Assembly: GCA_963675955.2 (NCBI GenBank)
Contig: CAXXVR010000004.1
Location: 248,001 to 312,000, forward strand
Reading direction: 5' to 3'
Source of the DNA: Desulfocicer sp963675955
GTDB taxonomy: Bacteria > Desulfobacterota > Desulfobacteria > Desulfobacterales > Desulfobacteraceae
Length of the DNA stretch: 64,000 nucleotides
Positions 8,111-15,606 of the stretch are shown here, piece by piece. How positions within the stretch are numbered: position 1 is the first letter of the stretch; every line of letters begins with the position of its first letter. Below the pieces are notes generated by a model that had not been told where the DNA came from, made no database searches, and saw nothing but the letters and a program-made list of their open reading frames with translations. A program made the position numbers and the translations under genes.

Positions 8111-8872
8111 ATGGATATTGCCACCCTTCTTGGCATTATTTCATCATTTGGACTGGTATTGGTAGCAATATTTATGGGAAGCGGGCTGGGCCTTTTTATA
8201 AATGCGCCCTCCTTAATGATTGTTGTGGGGGGCACCATCGGAACCACAATGATCAATTATCCCCTGAAGGATGTCATCGGAGTTATCGGTGTTGCCAAGA
8301 ATGCGATCTTTACCCAGAAATCCGATACCGATGTTTTGATTCAACGCCTGATGGCCTTTTCCGCCAAGTCCAGAAAAGAGGGAATACTGGCCCTGGAAGC
8401 TGAAATCAAAGATGTGGATGATGAATTCTTGTCAAAGGGGGTACAGCTTTCCATTGATGGACTTGAGCCTGCTGAAATAAGCAATCTTCTTGAAATTGAA
8501 ATGGATTTTATCCGGAGTCGCCATCAGCTGGGAGCAGAGGTGTTTACCACCATGGGAACCTATGCTCCGGCCATGGGAATGATCGGTACACTCATCGGGC
8601 TTGTGCAGATGCTTCAGAGCATGGATGATCCAAGCTCCATCGGCCCTGCCATGGCCGTTGCTCTGCTCACCACTTTTTATGGATCTGTCATGGCCAATAT
8701 CATCTGTATGCCCATTGCCGGTAAATTGAGGACCCGGAGCAAGGAAGAAATGTTAACCAAGGAGATGACCTTGACCGGTGTTATATCCCTTTCCAACGGA
8801 GACAACCCCCGCATCCTTGAACAGAAACTCAATGCCTTTGTGGCTCCCAAACAGCGGGCGGTGGCTTCATGA
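8111..8872 (+). CDS. motA: Flagellar motor stator protein MotA
   Basis: 253 aa. MotA is the membrane subunit of the stator that turns ion flow into torque on the rotor protein FliG. Four transmembrane helices are visible: residues 5-25, 31-50, and the pair around 150-170 and 180-205. The block GTYAPAMGMIGTLIGLVQML (about 157-176) is the MotA/ExbB signature. The cytoplasmic loop carries charged residues around 80-115 (RLMAFSAKSRKEGILALEAE). ATG 8111 follows AAAGGAGA. The stop overlaps the next start by 4 bp, so motA and motB1 are translationally coupled. Confidence 0.95.
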   Translation: MDIATLLGIISSFGLVLVAIFMGSGLGLFINAPSLMIVVGGTIGTTMINYPLKDVIGVIGVAKNAIFTQKSDTDVLIQRLMAFSAKSRKEGILALEAEIKDVDDEFLSKGVQLSIDGLEPAEISNLLEIEMDFIRSRHQLGAEVFTTMGTYAPAMGMIGTLIGLVQMLQSMDDPSSIGPAMAVALLTTFYGSVMANIICMPIAGKLRTRSKEEMLTKEMTLTGVISLSNGDNPRILEQKLNAFVAPKQRAVAS

Positions 8873-9636
8873 CAAAAAAGAAAAAAGAAGAAGAAAAGGG
8901 ACCCGTTGATCTGGGTCCTGTGATGACTGTGAGTCTGTTTCTAATTCTTTTGACCTTTTTTATCATGTTAAATTCCATTGCTGTGGTGGATGAACGCCGG
9001 GTACGTGCCAGCCTGGGTTCTATTCTGGGGGCCTTTGGCAGTTTTACCGGGGGGTATTCCGTATCCAAAACAGGGGAGTCTGTTACCACTCCCACAGCAC
9101 CCATGACAGAAGTGGAAATTGATTTTAATCAGGTTTTGACCCTTGAAGACAAGGTTGTGGCAGAACATGTCAGCATTACTCCCATGGCAGATAAAGAGGT
9201 GATTACCATCAACAGCGGATTTCTTTTTGAGCCTGATTCCATGGCCATAAACCCAGCCTGTCAGATTCTTTTAAATCGTCTTTGCGGGGCGGTTCGGGAC
9301 GGGACCTATACCATTGAAATTGTCGGACACACCGGTGCAAGTCTGGCCGGTAAAAGTACCCAGAAAACCAACTGGGAAATTTCTGCACACATGGCCATGG
9401 CGGTGTACGATTATTTTAGATTGAATGGAAAGATTGATCCCGGACGTCTGGAACGCTTTGGGGCTGCCGGTCATCGCCCGGTGGTTTCCAATTCCACCCA
9501 ATTATCCCGGGCCCAGAATAAACGAGTGGAAATAATTCTTTACAACAAAATCCCTGAGGTGATCCAGCGCATCTTCAAGAAAAAACCGTCCAACATTTTC
9601 ACCCTTGACACCTTTGATTTCAGGATATTTGACTGA
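8869..9636 (+). CDS. MotB-like protein lacking the ion-channel aspartate
   Basis: 255 aa. Layout is that of MotB: short charged N-terminus (KKKKEEEK), one transmembrane helix (about 17-36, VMTVSLFLILLTFFIML), linker, and an OmpA-like domain (about 140-240) with IEIVGHTG and NKRVEII. Two key residues differ from canonical MotB: Ser22 occupies the position of the proton-carrying Asp (Asp25 in the next gene, aligned by the shared LLTFF), and GHTG replaces GHTD in the peptidoglycan-binding loop. It overlaps motA by 4 bp and motB2 by 1 bp. It may be a modified stator partner or a stator-associated subunit; proton conduction by this chain alone is unlikely. Confidence 0.85.
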   Translation: MTKKKKEEEKGPVDLGPVMTVSLFLILLTFFIMLNSIAVVDERRVRASLGSILGAFGSFTGGYSVSKTGESVTTPTAPMTEVEIDFNQVLTLEDKVVAEHVSITPMADKEVITINSGFLFEPDSMAINPACQILLNRLCGAVRDGTYTIEIVGHTGASLAGKSTQKTNWEISAHMAMAVYDYFRLNGKIDPGRLERFGAAGHRPVVSNSTQLSRAQNKRVEIILYNKIPEVIQRIFKKKPSNIFTLDTFDFRIFD

Positions 9637-10376
9637 TGGGACGGGGACGAAATAAGGGTGATGAGGGGCCTGGGCCAGATACACAGGGGTGGTTGACCAC
9701 ATTTGCAGATCTTGTCATGCTGCTTCTAACTTTTTTTGTGCTGTTGTTGACCATGTCCTCCATGGATACCAAGGCTTTAAGGGAATCCTTTTCCCAGTTT
9801 CATGGGGCACCGGGAGTCCTGGAGCTGGGGAGTCAGCAGAGTGTCAGTGCCCTGGCTGAATTTGTAAAAAAATATGCAGCCAGTGAACATTTGATGGTGG
9901 TGGACCATGATTTGATGCGAAAGATGCTGCTGCCTAACTGGGATACCCAGACGGACAACTCAAAAAAAAATCTGGATATCTTAGATGAGTTGATCAGCAT
10001 ACAAGATGATAATATAGGTATTTCAGTCTCCTTCCACGGTGAGATGTTTTTTTATCCGGGAAGGGCTGAAATAAAACCGGAAATGTTGCCCTTTCTTGAC
10101 ACCCTTGCCGAGGCCATAGAGTCCAGCAGCAATGAAATTGATATTGTGGGGCACACCGACAATGTTCCCAGCCATGGAGGTGGCCATGATTTCAATCGAA
10201 CGCTTTCATTGAAAAGAGCCATTGCCGTTCTTGATTATTTTGTGGATATAAAGCATATTTCCCCGGATAGATTTGCCGTGGGAGGGTACGGAGAATCGAG
10301 GCCCTTAGTTCCCAATAATACTCCGGAGAACCGGATGAAAAATCGAAGGGTTGACATTATTTTTAAATATCTATGA
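9636..10376 (+). CDS. motB: Flagellar motor stator protein MotB
   Basis: 246 aa with all canonical MotB residues. The N-terminus has GWLTTFADLVMLLLTFFVLL with the ion-binding Asp25 in the single transmembrane helix. The periplasmic OmpA/MotB domain (about 150-245) has IDIVGHTDNVPS and NRRVDIIF, the peptidoglycan-binding residues that anchor the stator. Its ATG overlaps the stop of the preceding MotB-like gene by one base, so motA, motB-like and motB form a single coupled unit. Followed after 64 bp by fliL, whose product surrounds stators. Confidence 0.95.
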   Translation: MGRGRNKGDEGPGPDTQGWLTTFADLVMLLLTFFVLLLTMSSMDTKALRESFSQFHGAPGVLELGSQQSVSALAEFVKKYAASEHLMVVDHDLMRKMLLPNWDTQTDNSKKNLDILDELISIQDDNIGISVSFHGEMFFYPGRAEIKPEMLPFLDTLAEAIESSSNEIDIVGHTDNVPSHGGGHDFNRTLSLKRAIAVLDYFVDIKHISPDRFAVGGYGESRPLVPNNTPENRMKNRRVDIIFKYL

Positions 10377-10440
10377 TACGATGATCTTTTTTTGAACACT
10401 TTATCATTGCATTAAATTACAGCATATTGAGGAGATATTT

Positions 10441-10935
10441 ATGGCAGAAGCGGCATCCGAGGAAAAATCATCGTCCGGTGGTTCCATGCTTAAAATTATT
10501 ATCATCGTTGTACTGCTCCTTGTGGCAGGTGGTGGGGGATTTGTGGGCTGGACACTTATGAACCGGGGAGAAGAGCCCTCTAAAGAAGCGGCTGAGCCCC
10601 CTCCGCCTCAATTTAACGTGAATGCAACCCCCATAACCTATAATCTGGATACATACATTGTCAATCTCATGGGAAAGACCGGCATGAGTAAAAAGTATTT
10701 AAAAGTGGGCATCATGCTGGGAATTGGGTCTGAAGAACAAAAAACCGGCATTGATCAGTACAAGCCTCTTATTAATGATTCGGTGTTGATATTGTTGTCC
10801 AGTAAAACATATAATGAACTGGGAACAGTGGAGGGGAAAATTCAATTGAAACAGGAACTCATCATGAGGATGAATCAGGTGATGGGTGCCCCCATGGTGA
10901 AAAAAATTTATTTTACGGAATTTGTGGTGCAATAG
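10441..10935 (+). CDS. fliL: Flagellar basal-body associated protein FliL
   Basis: 164 aa. FliL is a single-pass inner-membrane protein whose periplasmic part rings the stator units. There is a transmembrane helix around residues 18-39 (LKIIIIVVLLLVAGGGGFVG), a Pro-rich linker, then the FliL domain (LDTYIVNLMG and a C-terminal MGAPMVKKIYFTEFVVQ). ATG 10441 follows GAGGAGA. It is separate from the second FliL-like gene at 20495. Confidence 0.94.
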   Translation: MAEAASEEKSSSGGSMLKIIIIVVLLLVAGGGGFVGWTLMNRGEEPSKEAAEPPPPQFNVNATPITYNLDTYIVNLMGKTGMSKKYLKVGIMLGIGSEEQKTGIDQYKPLINDSVLILLSSKTYNELGTVEGKIQLKQELIMRMNQVMGAPMVKKIYFTEFVVQ

Positions 10936-10946
10936 CAGGGTAGGTC

Positions 10947-11918
10947 ATGGCAAATGTTTTATCACAGGATGAAGTAGATTCCCTTCTGGGAGGAATTGAT
11001 GCGGGCAGTGTTGCCACAGAAACAGATGTGCCCGATGACACAGACGAGGTTGTTGCCTATAATTTTGCCTCGGAATCAGGACCGTTAAACCTGCCCACCT
11101 TTCAGGTCATCAATGAACGCCTGACCGGTTTTTTACGAGAGAAACTGTCCCTTTTGACCAACAAAAACATAGACGTCAAGCTGGTTTCCAATGAGCTTAT
11201 CCGATTTAATGAATTCTGCCGCTCACTTCCCCTGCCTGCAAGTATTAATGTCTTTAAGATTGATCCCCTGCGGGGTTCAGCCCTTTTGGTTCTTGAAGGA
11301 CGGCTTGTTTTTTCATTTGTTGAGATTTTTTTTGGTGGAAAGGGCCTGAATCCCTGGAAGCTTGAAGGCAGGGCCTTTACCCCCATTGAATCCAGAATCA
11401 TTGAAAAGATATCCCGTATTATTCTGGATGAATTGCAGGCGGTGTGGGCAGATATCCATGATGTGAAGATGGTTTTTTCCCATTCGGAAATTGATCCTCA
11501 GTTTACCCAGATAACCCAGCCTGAAGACATGGTCATTGCCACCCGTTTTTCCTTGGCACTTCCCAACACCTCTGGAACCATTTTTTTCTGTATTCCCTAT
11601 TCCACCATTGAACCCCTCAAGGAAAAGTTCAAGCAAAAATCGGGTTATGAATCCATGGAAATTGATAAGGTGTGGCAGGCTGCTCTGTTGCAGAAAATTC
11701 AGAAGGTGGCTCTGGATGTCAGCTGTATCCTTGGCACTGCACGGATCAATGCAGGAGAGTTACTGGAATTGAACACAGAGGATGTCATCATGCTGGACCA
11801 GAAAACTGCTGATCCCGTTGTGATAAAGGTGGAAAATGTACCTAAGTTCAAAGGCTTCCCAGGTGCTTATAATAATAATAAAGCTGTACGTATATGTGAA
11901 AAGATTCAAAAGGAGTAG
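10947..11918 (+). CDS. fliM: Flagellar motor switch protein FliM
   Basis: 323 aa, normal length. FliM is the C-ring protein that binds phospho-CheY and transmits it to FliG. The N-terminal CheY-binding peptide is visible (LSQDEVDSLLGGID, residues 5-18). The middle CheC-like domain has the conserved FFGGKGL (about 129-135, contact with FliG). The C-terminal SpoA domain mates with FliN. It precedes fliN by 6 bp. Presence of fliM and fliN implies that fliG exists elsewhere in the genome. Confidence 0.96.
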   Translation: MANVLSQDEVDSLLGGIDAGSVATETDVPDDTDEVVAYNFASESGPLNLPTFQVINERLTGFLREKLSLLTNKNIDVKLVSNELIRFNEFCRSLPLPASINVFKIDPLRGSALLVLEGRLVFSFVEIFFGGKGLNPWKLEGRAFTPIESRIIEKISRIILDELQAVWADIHDVKMVFSHSEIDPQFTQITQPEDMVIATRFSLALPNTSGTIFFCIPYSTIEPLKEKFKQKSGYESMEIDKVWQAALLQKIQKVALDVSCILGTARINAGELLELNTEDVIMLDQKTADPVVIKVENVPKFKGFPGAYNNNKAVRICEKIQKE

Positions 11919-11924
11919 CGGGTT

Positions 11925-12254
11925 ATGGCCCAGGAAGAAAATATACAAGCCAATCCTGACGACGGGCAGGGAACGGATGTAAAACCCAGGGAAAAAAATG
12001 ATCTTGACTTGATTCTGGATATTCCCCTTGAGTTATCAGTGGAATTGGGACGGACAAAAATGCTCGTGAACAACCTGCTCCAGCTGGGACAGGGTTCCAT
12101 CATTGATTTAAATAAACCAGCCGGTGAAACCCTCGATATCTGCGTTAATGGAAAACTGGTGGCCAGGGGTGAAGTGGTTGTGGTGGATGAAAAATATGGT
12201 ATTCGTGTCACCGACATTGCAAGTCCCCTTGAGCGGGTAAAATCATTGAGCTGA
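11925..12254 (+). CDS. fliN: Flagellar motor switch protein FliN
   Basis: 109 aa. The acidic, variable N-terminus (about 1-30) precedes a SpoA domain with DIPLELSVELGRTKMLVNNL and the characteristic DICVNGKLVARGEVVVVDEK. FliN forms the lower C-ring and docks the export ATPase regulator FliH. ATG 11925 follows AAGGAGTAG. Confidence 0.96.
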   Translation: MAQEENIQANPDDGQGTDVKPREKNDLDLILDIPLELSVELGRTKMLVNNLLQLGQGSIIDLNKPAGETLDICVNGKLVARGEVVVVDEKYGIRVTDIASPLERVKSLS

Positions 12255-12272
12255 AACAGTACCGGGGGAGCG

Positions 12273-12569
12273 ATGGACAATGTTCCAGACATCAGTCTTA
12301 TGGGCACCGTAATAAAGACAATGGCCATGCTTGCCCTGGTTCTTGCCTGCCTGTTTTTTGTACTTTATATCATGCGCAGGTTTATGGGGGGGGGCACTGG
12401 AAAACAGGGTGAACTGGATATAAAACGCCTGGGAACATTCTACCTTTCACCCAAGGAGAGAATTGAAGTGGTTGAAATATCCGGAGAACGCATTGTGCTG
12501 GGCGTTGCACCGGGATCGATCAACTACATTACCACCCTCAAGGATATAAATGAAAACAGTCCTGAATGA
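12273..12569 (+). CDS. fliO: Flagellar biosynthetic protein FliO
   Basis: 98 aa. FliO is a small bitopic membrane protein that helps assemble the FliP-FliR export gate. A single transmembrane segment lies at about residues 10-30 (MAMLALVLACLFFVLYIM), followed by a cytoplasmic beta-rich part (RLGTFYLSPKERIEVVEI then GERIVLGVAPGSI), the FliO/FliZ pattern. Its 3' end overlaps fliP by 20 bp. ATG 12273 follows GGGGGAG. Confidence 0.88.
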   Translation: MDNVPDISLMGTVIKTMAMLALVLACLFFVLYIMRRFMGGGTGKQGELDIKRLGTFYLSPKERIEVVEISGERIVLGVAPGSINYITTLKDINENSPE

Positions 12570-13353
12570 TAAATCCATATGTGGGAAATATCCACAACAT
12601 CACTGGTGGAAAACGGGGCTTGTCTTCCTGCTGCTCTTCCTGATAGTCTCCAGGGCCATGGCGGCGGATTTTCTTTTTCCATCGGTGCAGCTGGGGGTGG
12701 AAAAAAGCGGTGATCCCGAAGATGTCTCCATTCTTCTTCAAACGATTTTCCTTTTAACCGTTCTGACCCTGGCCCCCTCCATTCTGGTGCTGATGACCTC
12801 TTTTACCCGCCTTGTGATTGTCCTTGCCTTTTTGAGACAGGCCCTGGGCACCCAGCAGACCCCGTCCAACCAGATCATCGCAGGCCTTGCCCTTTTTCTG
12901 ACCATTTTTATCATGATGCCCGTGGGGCAGAAAATAAATAATACCGCCCTGCAACCTTACCTCAATGAAGAAATATCCCAGAAACGGGCCATGGATAATG
13001 CCATGCAACCCATTCGGCAGTTCATGTTCAAGCAGACCCGGGAAAAGGATCTGGCCCTTTTTGTACGGTTATCTGAAAATCCAAAACCGGCTGACCGGGA
13101 AGCGATTTCCCTGTTTGTGCTTATCCCGGCCTTTGTGATCAGTGAATTAAAAACCGCTTTTATCATCGGTTTTGTCTTATTTGTTCCTTTTTTGATTATT
13201 GACATGGTGGTGGCAAGTGTTCTGCTCAGCATGGGTATGATGATGCTTCCGCCGGTGATGATATCTCTGCCGTTCAAGCTTATGCTGTTTGTGCTGGTGG
13301 ATGGCTGGAATCTCATTGTCAGTTCACTGGTTAACAGCTTTACCTCCGGGTGA
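12550..13353 (+). CDS. fliP: Flagellar export gate protein FliP
   Basis: 267 aa. FliP forms the pentameric core of the export gate with FliQ and FliR. A cleavable signal peptide is visible (about 23-37, FLLLFLIVSRAMA before ADF), as usual for FliP. The family blocks MTSFTRLVIVLAFLRQALGT (about 79-98) and MGMMMLPPVMISLPFKLMLF near the C-terminus are intact. Four membrane helices are predicted. It overlaps fliO; the next start, fliQ, is 23 bp further. Confidence 0.97.
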   Translation: MKTVLNDKSICGKYPQHHWWKTGLVFLLLFLIVSRAMAADFLFPSVQLGVEKSGDPEDVSILLQTIFLLTVLTLAPSILVLMTSFTRLVIVLAFLRQALGTQQTPSNQIIAGLALFLTIFIMMPVGQKINNTALQPYLNEEISQKRAMDNAMQPIRQFMFKQTREKDLALFVRLSENPKPADREAISLFVLIPAFVISELKTAFIIGFVLFVPFLIIDMVVASVLLSMGMMMLPPVMISLPFKLMLFVLVDGWNLIVSSLVNSFTSG

Positions 13354-13376
13354 ATCATCGTGCAAGGAGAAAAATC

Positions 13377-13646
13377 ATGACCCCTGAGTTTGTGGTGGGC
13401 TTTGCACAGGAAGCCATCAAGGTGACCATACTGGTATCTTTACCGTTGTTAATCATGGGGCTTTTGGTGGGGCTTGTGGTCAGTGTTTTTCAGGCAGTGA
13501 CCCAGATAAATGAAATGACGCTTACCTTTGTTCCTAAAATTCTGGTGGTGCTTGTGGGATTAATTTTTATGGCACCCTGGATGCTGGAGCAGATCATGAG
13601 CTTCACCATTACCGTGATTGAACAGATTCCGACCTATATCAGGTAA
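13377..13646 (+). CDS. fliQ: Flagellar export gate protein FliQ
   Basis: 89 aa, exactly the family size, with two membrane helices (about 15-38 and 50-75). It has the FliQ blocks GFAQEAIKVTILVSLPLLIM and AVTQINEMTLTFVPKILVV. I prefer ATG 13377, which follows AAGGAG at a good distance, over an in-frame upstream ATG at 13350 that lies inside fliP and lacks a site. Confidence 0.96.
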   Translation: MTPEFVVGFAQEAIKVTILVSLPLLIMGLLVGLVVSVFQAVTQINEMTLTFVPKILVVLVGLIFMAPWMLEQIMSFTITVIEQIPTYIR

Positions 13647-13659
13647 CAGATGGTATACC

Positions 13660-14433
13660 ATGCCCTTTGATATACAGACCATTGAGCGCTTTTTTCTTGT
13701 ACTGATACGATTAAGTGTTTTGATCTTCATGCTTCCCTTTTTTAATTCCCGAATATTTCCAGCCATGATCAAGACGGGCCTTGCATTTTTATTTTCCATT
13801 ACCCTTTTTCCTGTGGTAACCATGGACCTTGCGGGTTTTCCTGAAACCCTGCTGGAACTTGCAGGCATCGTTGTTGTGGAATTCACCATTGGATTGATTC
13901 TGGGGCTGCTGGTCCAGCTTGTGTTTGAAGGCATTCGCCTGATGGGACATCTTGTGGGTTTTGAAACCGGGTTTGCCATTGCAAATGTGTTTGATCCCCA
14001 GAGTGGAGCCCAGGTATCGCTTTTGGCCAATTTTTCATATTTTATGGCTATGGCATTATTCTTGCTTCTTAATGGGCATCATCTGCTGATCCATGCCATG
14101 AAGGAAAGCTTTGAGATTATTCCCCTGGGAACAATGATAATGGACCAGCGGATCTTGGGAGAAATGGTTTCCATTTCCGGAAGCATGTTTCTTATTGCCA
14201 TCAAGATAGGGGCACCGGCCATTGCCGCTCTGCTTTTCACCAAGGTGGGATTCGGTTTGATTACCAAGTTGATTCCCCAGATGAACATCATGATAGTTGG
14301 CTTTCCGGTTCAGATTGCCATGGGCCTGTTCTTTTTTGGTATCTGTCTGAATGCGTTGATGGCTTTTATGGAAGCTTATGTAAGTGATCTGGGGCGTTTT
14401 TTTATAAATATAATGGGCCTGCTGGGTGGTTGA
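13660..14433 (+). CDS. fliR: Flagellar export gate protein FliR
   Basis: 257 aa from ATG 13660, the usual length. FliR completes the export gate; about six membrane helices are visible. Family blocks are ILGLLVQLVFEGIRLMGHLV (about 85-105) and the C-terminal VGFPVQIAMGLFFFGICL. The alternative start at 13618 lies inside fliQ and adds a polar N-terminus foreign to the family. A GC-rich hairpin with a short T-run follows (14443-14476). Confidence 0.95.
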   Translation: MPFDIQTIERFFLVLIRLSVLIFMLPFFNSRIFPAMIKTGLAFLFSITLFPVVTMDLAGFPETLLELAGIVVVEFTIGLILGLLVQLVFEGIRLMGHLVGFETGFAIANVFDPQSGAQVSLLANFSYFMAMALFLLLNGHHLLIHAMKESFEIIPLGTMIMDQRILGEMVSISGSMFLIAIKIGAPAIAALLFTKVGFGLITKLIPQMNIMIVGFPVQIAMGLFFFGICLNALMAFMEAYVSDLGRFFINIMGLLGG

Positions 14434-14442
14434 GGGGTTCTT

Positions 14443-14476
14443 ACCGGCCAATGGGGGAAGTTTAAAGGCCGGTTTT
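14443..14476 (+). terminator. Hairpin between fliR and flhB
   Basis: ACCGGCC (14443-14449) pairs with GGCCGGT (14467-14473), followed by TTTTAT. The 17-nt loop and short T-run make it a weak terminator or attenuator within the long operon, lowering flhB-flhA relative to upstream genes. Inference from structure only. Confidence 0.4.
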
Positions 14477-14511
14477 ATGATTATCTGATTTTCCCCCACA
14501 GGAATGGATAA

Positions 14512-15576
14512 ATGGCCGACGAAAGTTCCGAAGATAAAACCGAACAGGCGACACCAAAAAAACGGGAGGATGCCAGAAAAAAAGGTGAGGTTGCCAAAAG
14601 TCGGGAACTGCCTTCTGTGGCGGTGTTATTGTCCGGGTTGCTGACCTTTATGGTCTTTGGAACATACATGTACCATCAGATTCAGGACTTAATGATCAAG
14701 GCCTTTAACCTTCCCCTTTCACGGGTGTTTGCCCTGAATGATTTTTTTGATTTTTCATGGGAAATGGTCACGGCCTTTTTCATGATCATGTCTCCCCTGT
14801 TTGCCGTCATTGTCATTGTGGCCATCTTGTCCAATATCATGCAGGTGGGATTCATGATAACGGCAGAAAACATAATGCCCAAATTTTCCAAACTTGATCC
14901 CCTCAAGGGCATGGGCAGACTGTTTTCAAGCCAGTCGGTGATGGAAGCGGTAAAATGCGTGTCAAAACTCTTGATCGTGGGCTGGGTCGGCTATGTGACC
15001 ATCAAAAAAGAGATGGATCAGATCATGGTTTTGGGGGGGCTGCCCTTTGATGAAATAGTCGCCTATATATTCCAGACCACCTTCACCCTGTTTATCCGAT
15101 GTACCCTGGCCATGATCGTCATTGTTATTCTGGATTATGCCTTCCAGAAATGGCAGTTTGAAAAGAAACTCAAGATGAGCAAAAAAGAAATCAAGGATGA
15201 ATCCAAAGAATCAGAGGGTGATCCCATGGTGAAATCCCGGATTCGAAATATTCAGATGCAGATGGCAAGAAACAGGATGATGCAGGACGTACCCAATGCC
15301 GATGTGGTCATCACCAATCCCACCCATTATGCAGTGGCATTAAAATATGATGATATCAGTATGGGAGCTCCCCGGGTACTGGCCAAGGGTAAGGGGCAGA
15401 TTGCCAGAAAGATCAAGGAACTGGCCCGGGAGCATTCCATTTTAATTTATGAAAACAGAGAACTTGCCAGAAATCTTTATAAAATGGTGGAGATTAACCA
15501 GGAAGTACCGCCATTGCTGTACCAGGCCGTGGCGGAGGTTTTGGCATATGTATACAAACAAAAGCACAGGGTATAA
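14512..15576 (+). CDS. flhB: Flagellar export switch protein FlhB
   Basis: 354 aa. FlhB controls substrate specificity of the flagellar export apparatus. The N-terminal membrane domain has four helices (about 30-50, 85-110, 140-165, 185-210). The cytoplasmic domain carries the self-cleavage motif NPTH at residues 269-272 within VVITNPTHYAVALKYD. It starts with the typical EDKTEQATPKKREDARKKGE. A stand-alone homologue of the last 90 residues is encoded at 23283. ATG 14512 lies 78 bp after fliR. Confidence 0.97.
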   Translation: MADESSEDKTEQATPKKREDARKKGEVAKSRELPSVAVLLSGLLTFMVFGTYMYHQIQDLMIKAFNLPLSRVFALNDFFDFSWEMVTAFFMIMSPLFAVIVIVAILSNIMQVGFMITAENIMPKFSKLDPLKGMGRLFSSQSVMEAVKCVSKLLIVGWVGYVTIKKEMDQIMVLGGLPFDEIVAYIFQTTFTLFIRCTLAMIVIVILDYAFQKWQFEKKLKMSKKEIKDESKESEGDPMVKSRIRNIQMQMARNRMMQDVPNADVVITNPTHYAVALKYDDISMGAPRVLAKGKGQIARKIKELAREHSILIYENRELARNLYKMVEINQEVPPLLYQAVAEVLAYVYKQKHRV

Positions 15577-15606
15577 GGGGGGAAAGTTCCCTCTTGAAAG
15601 CAGACC

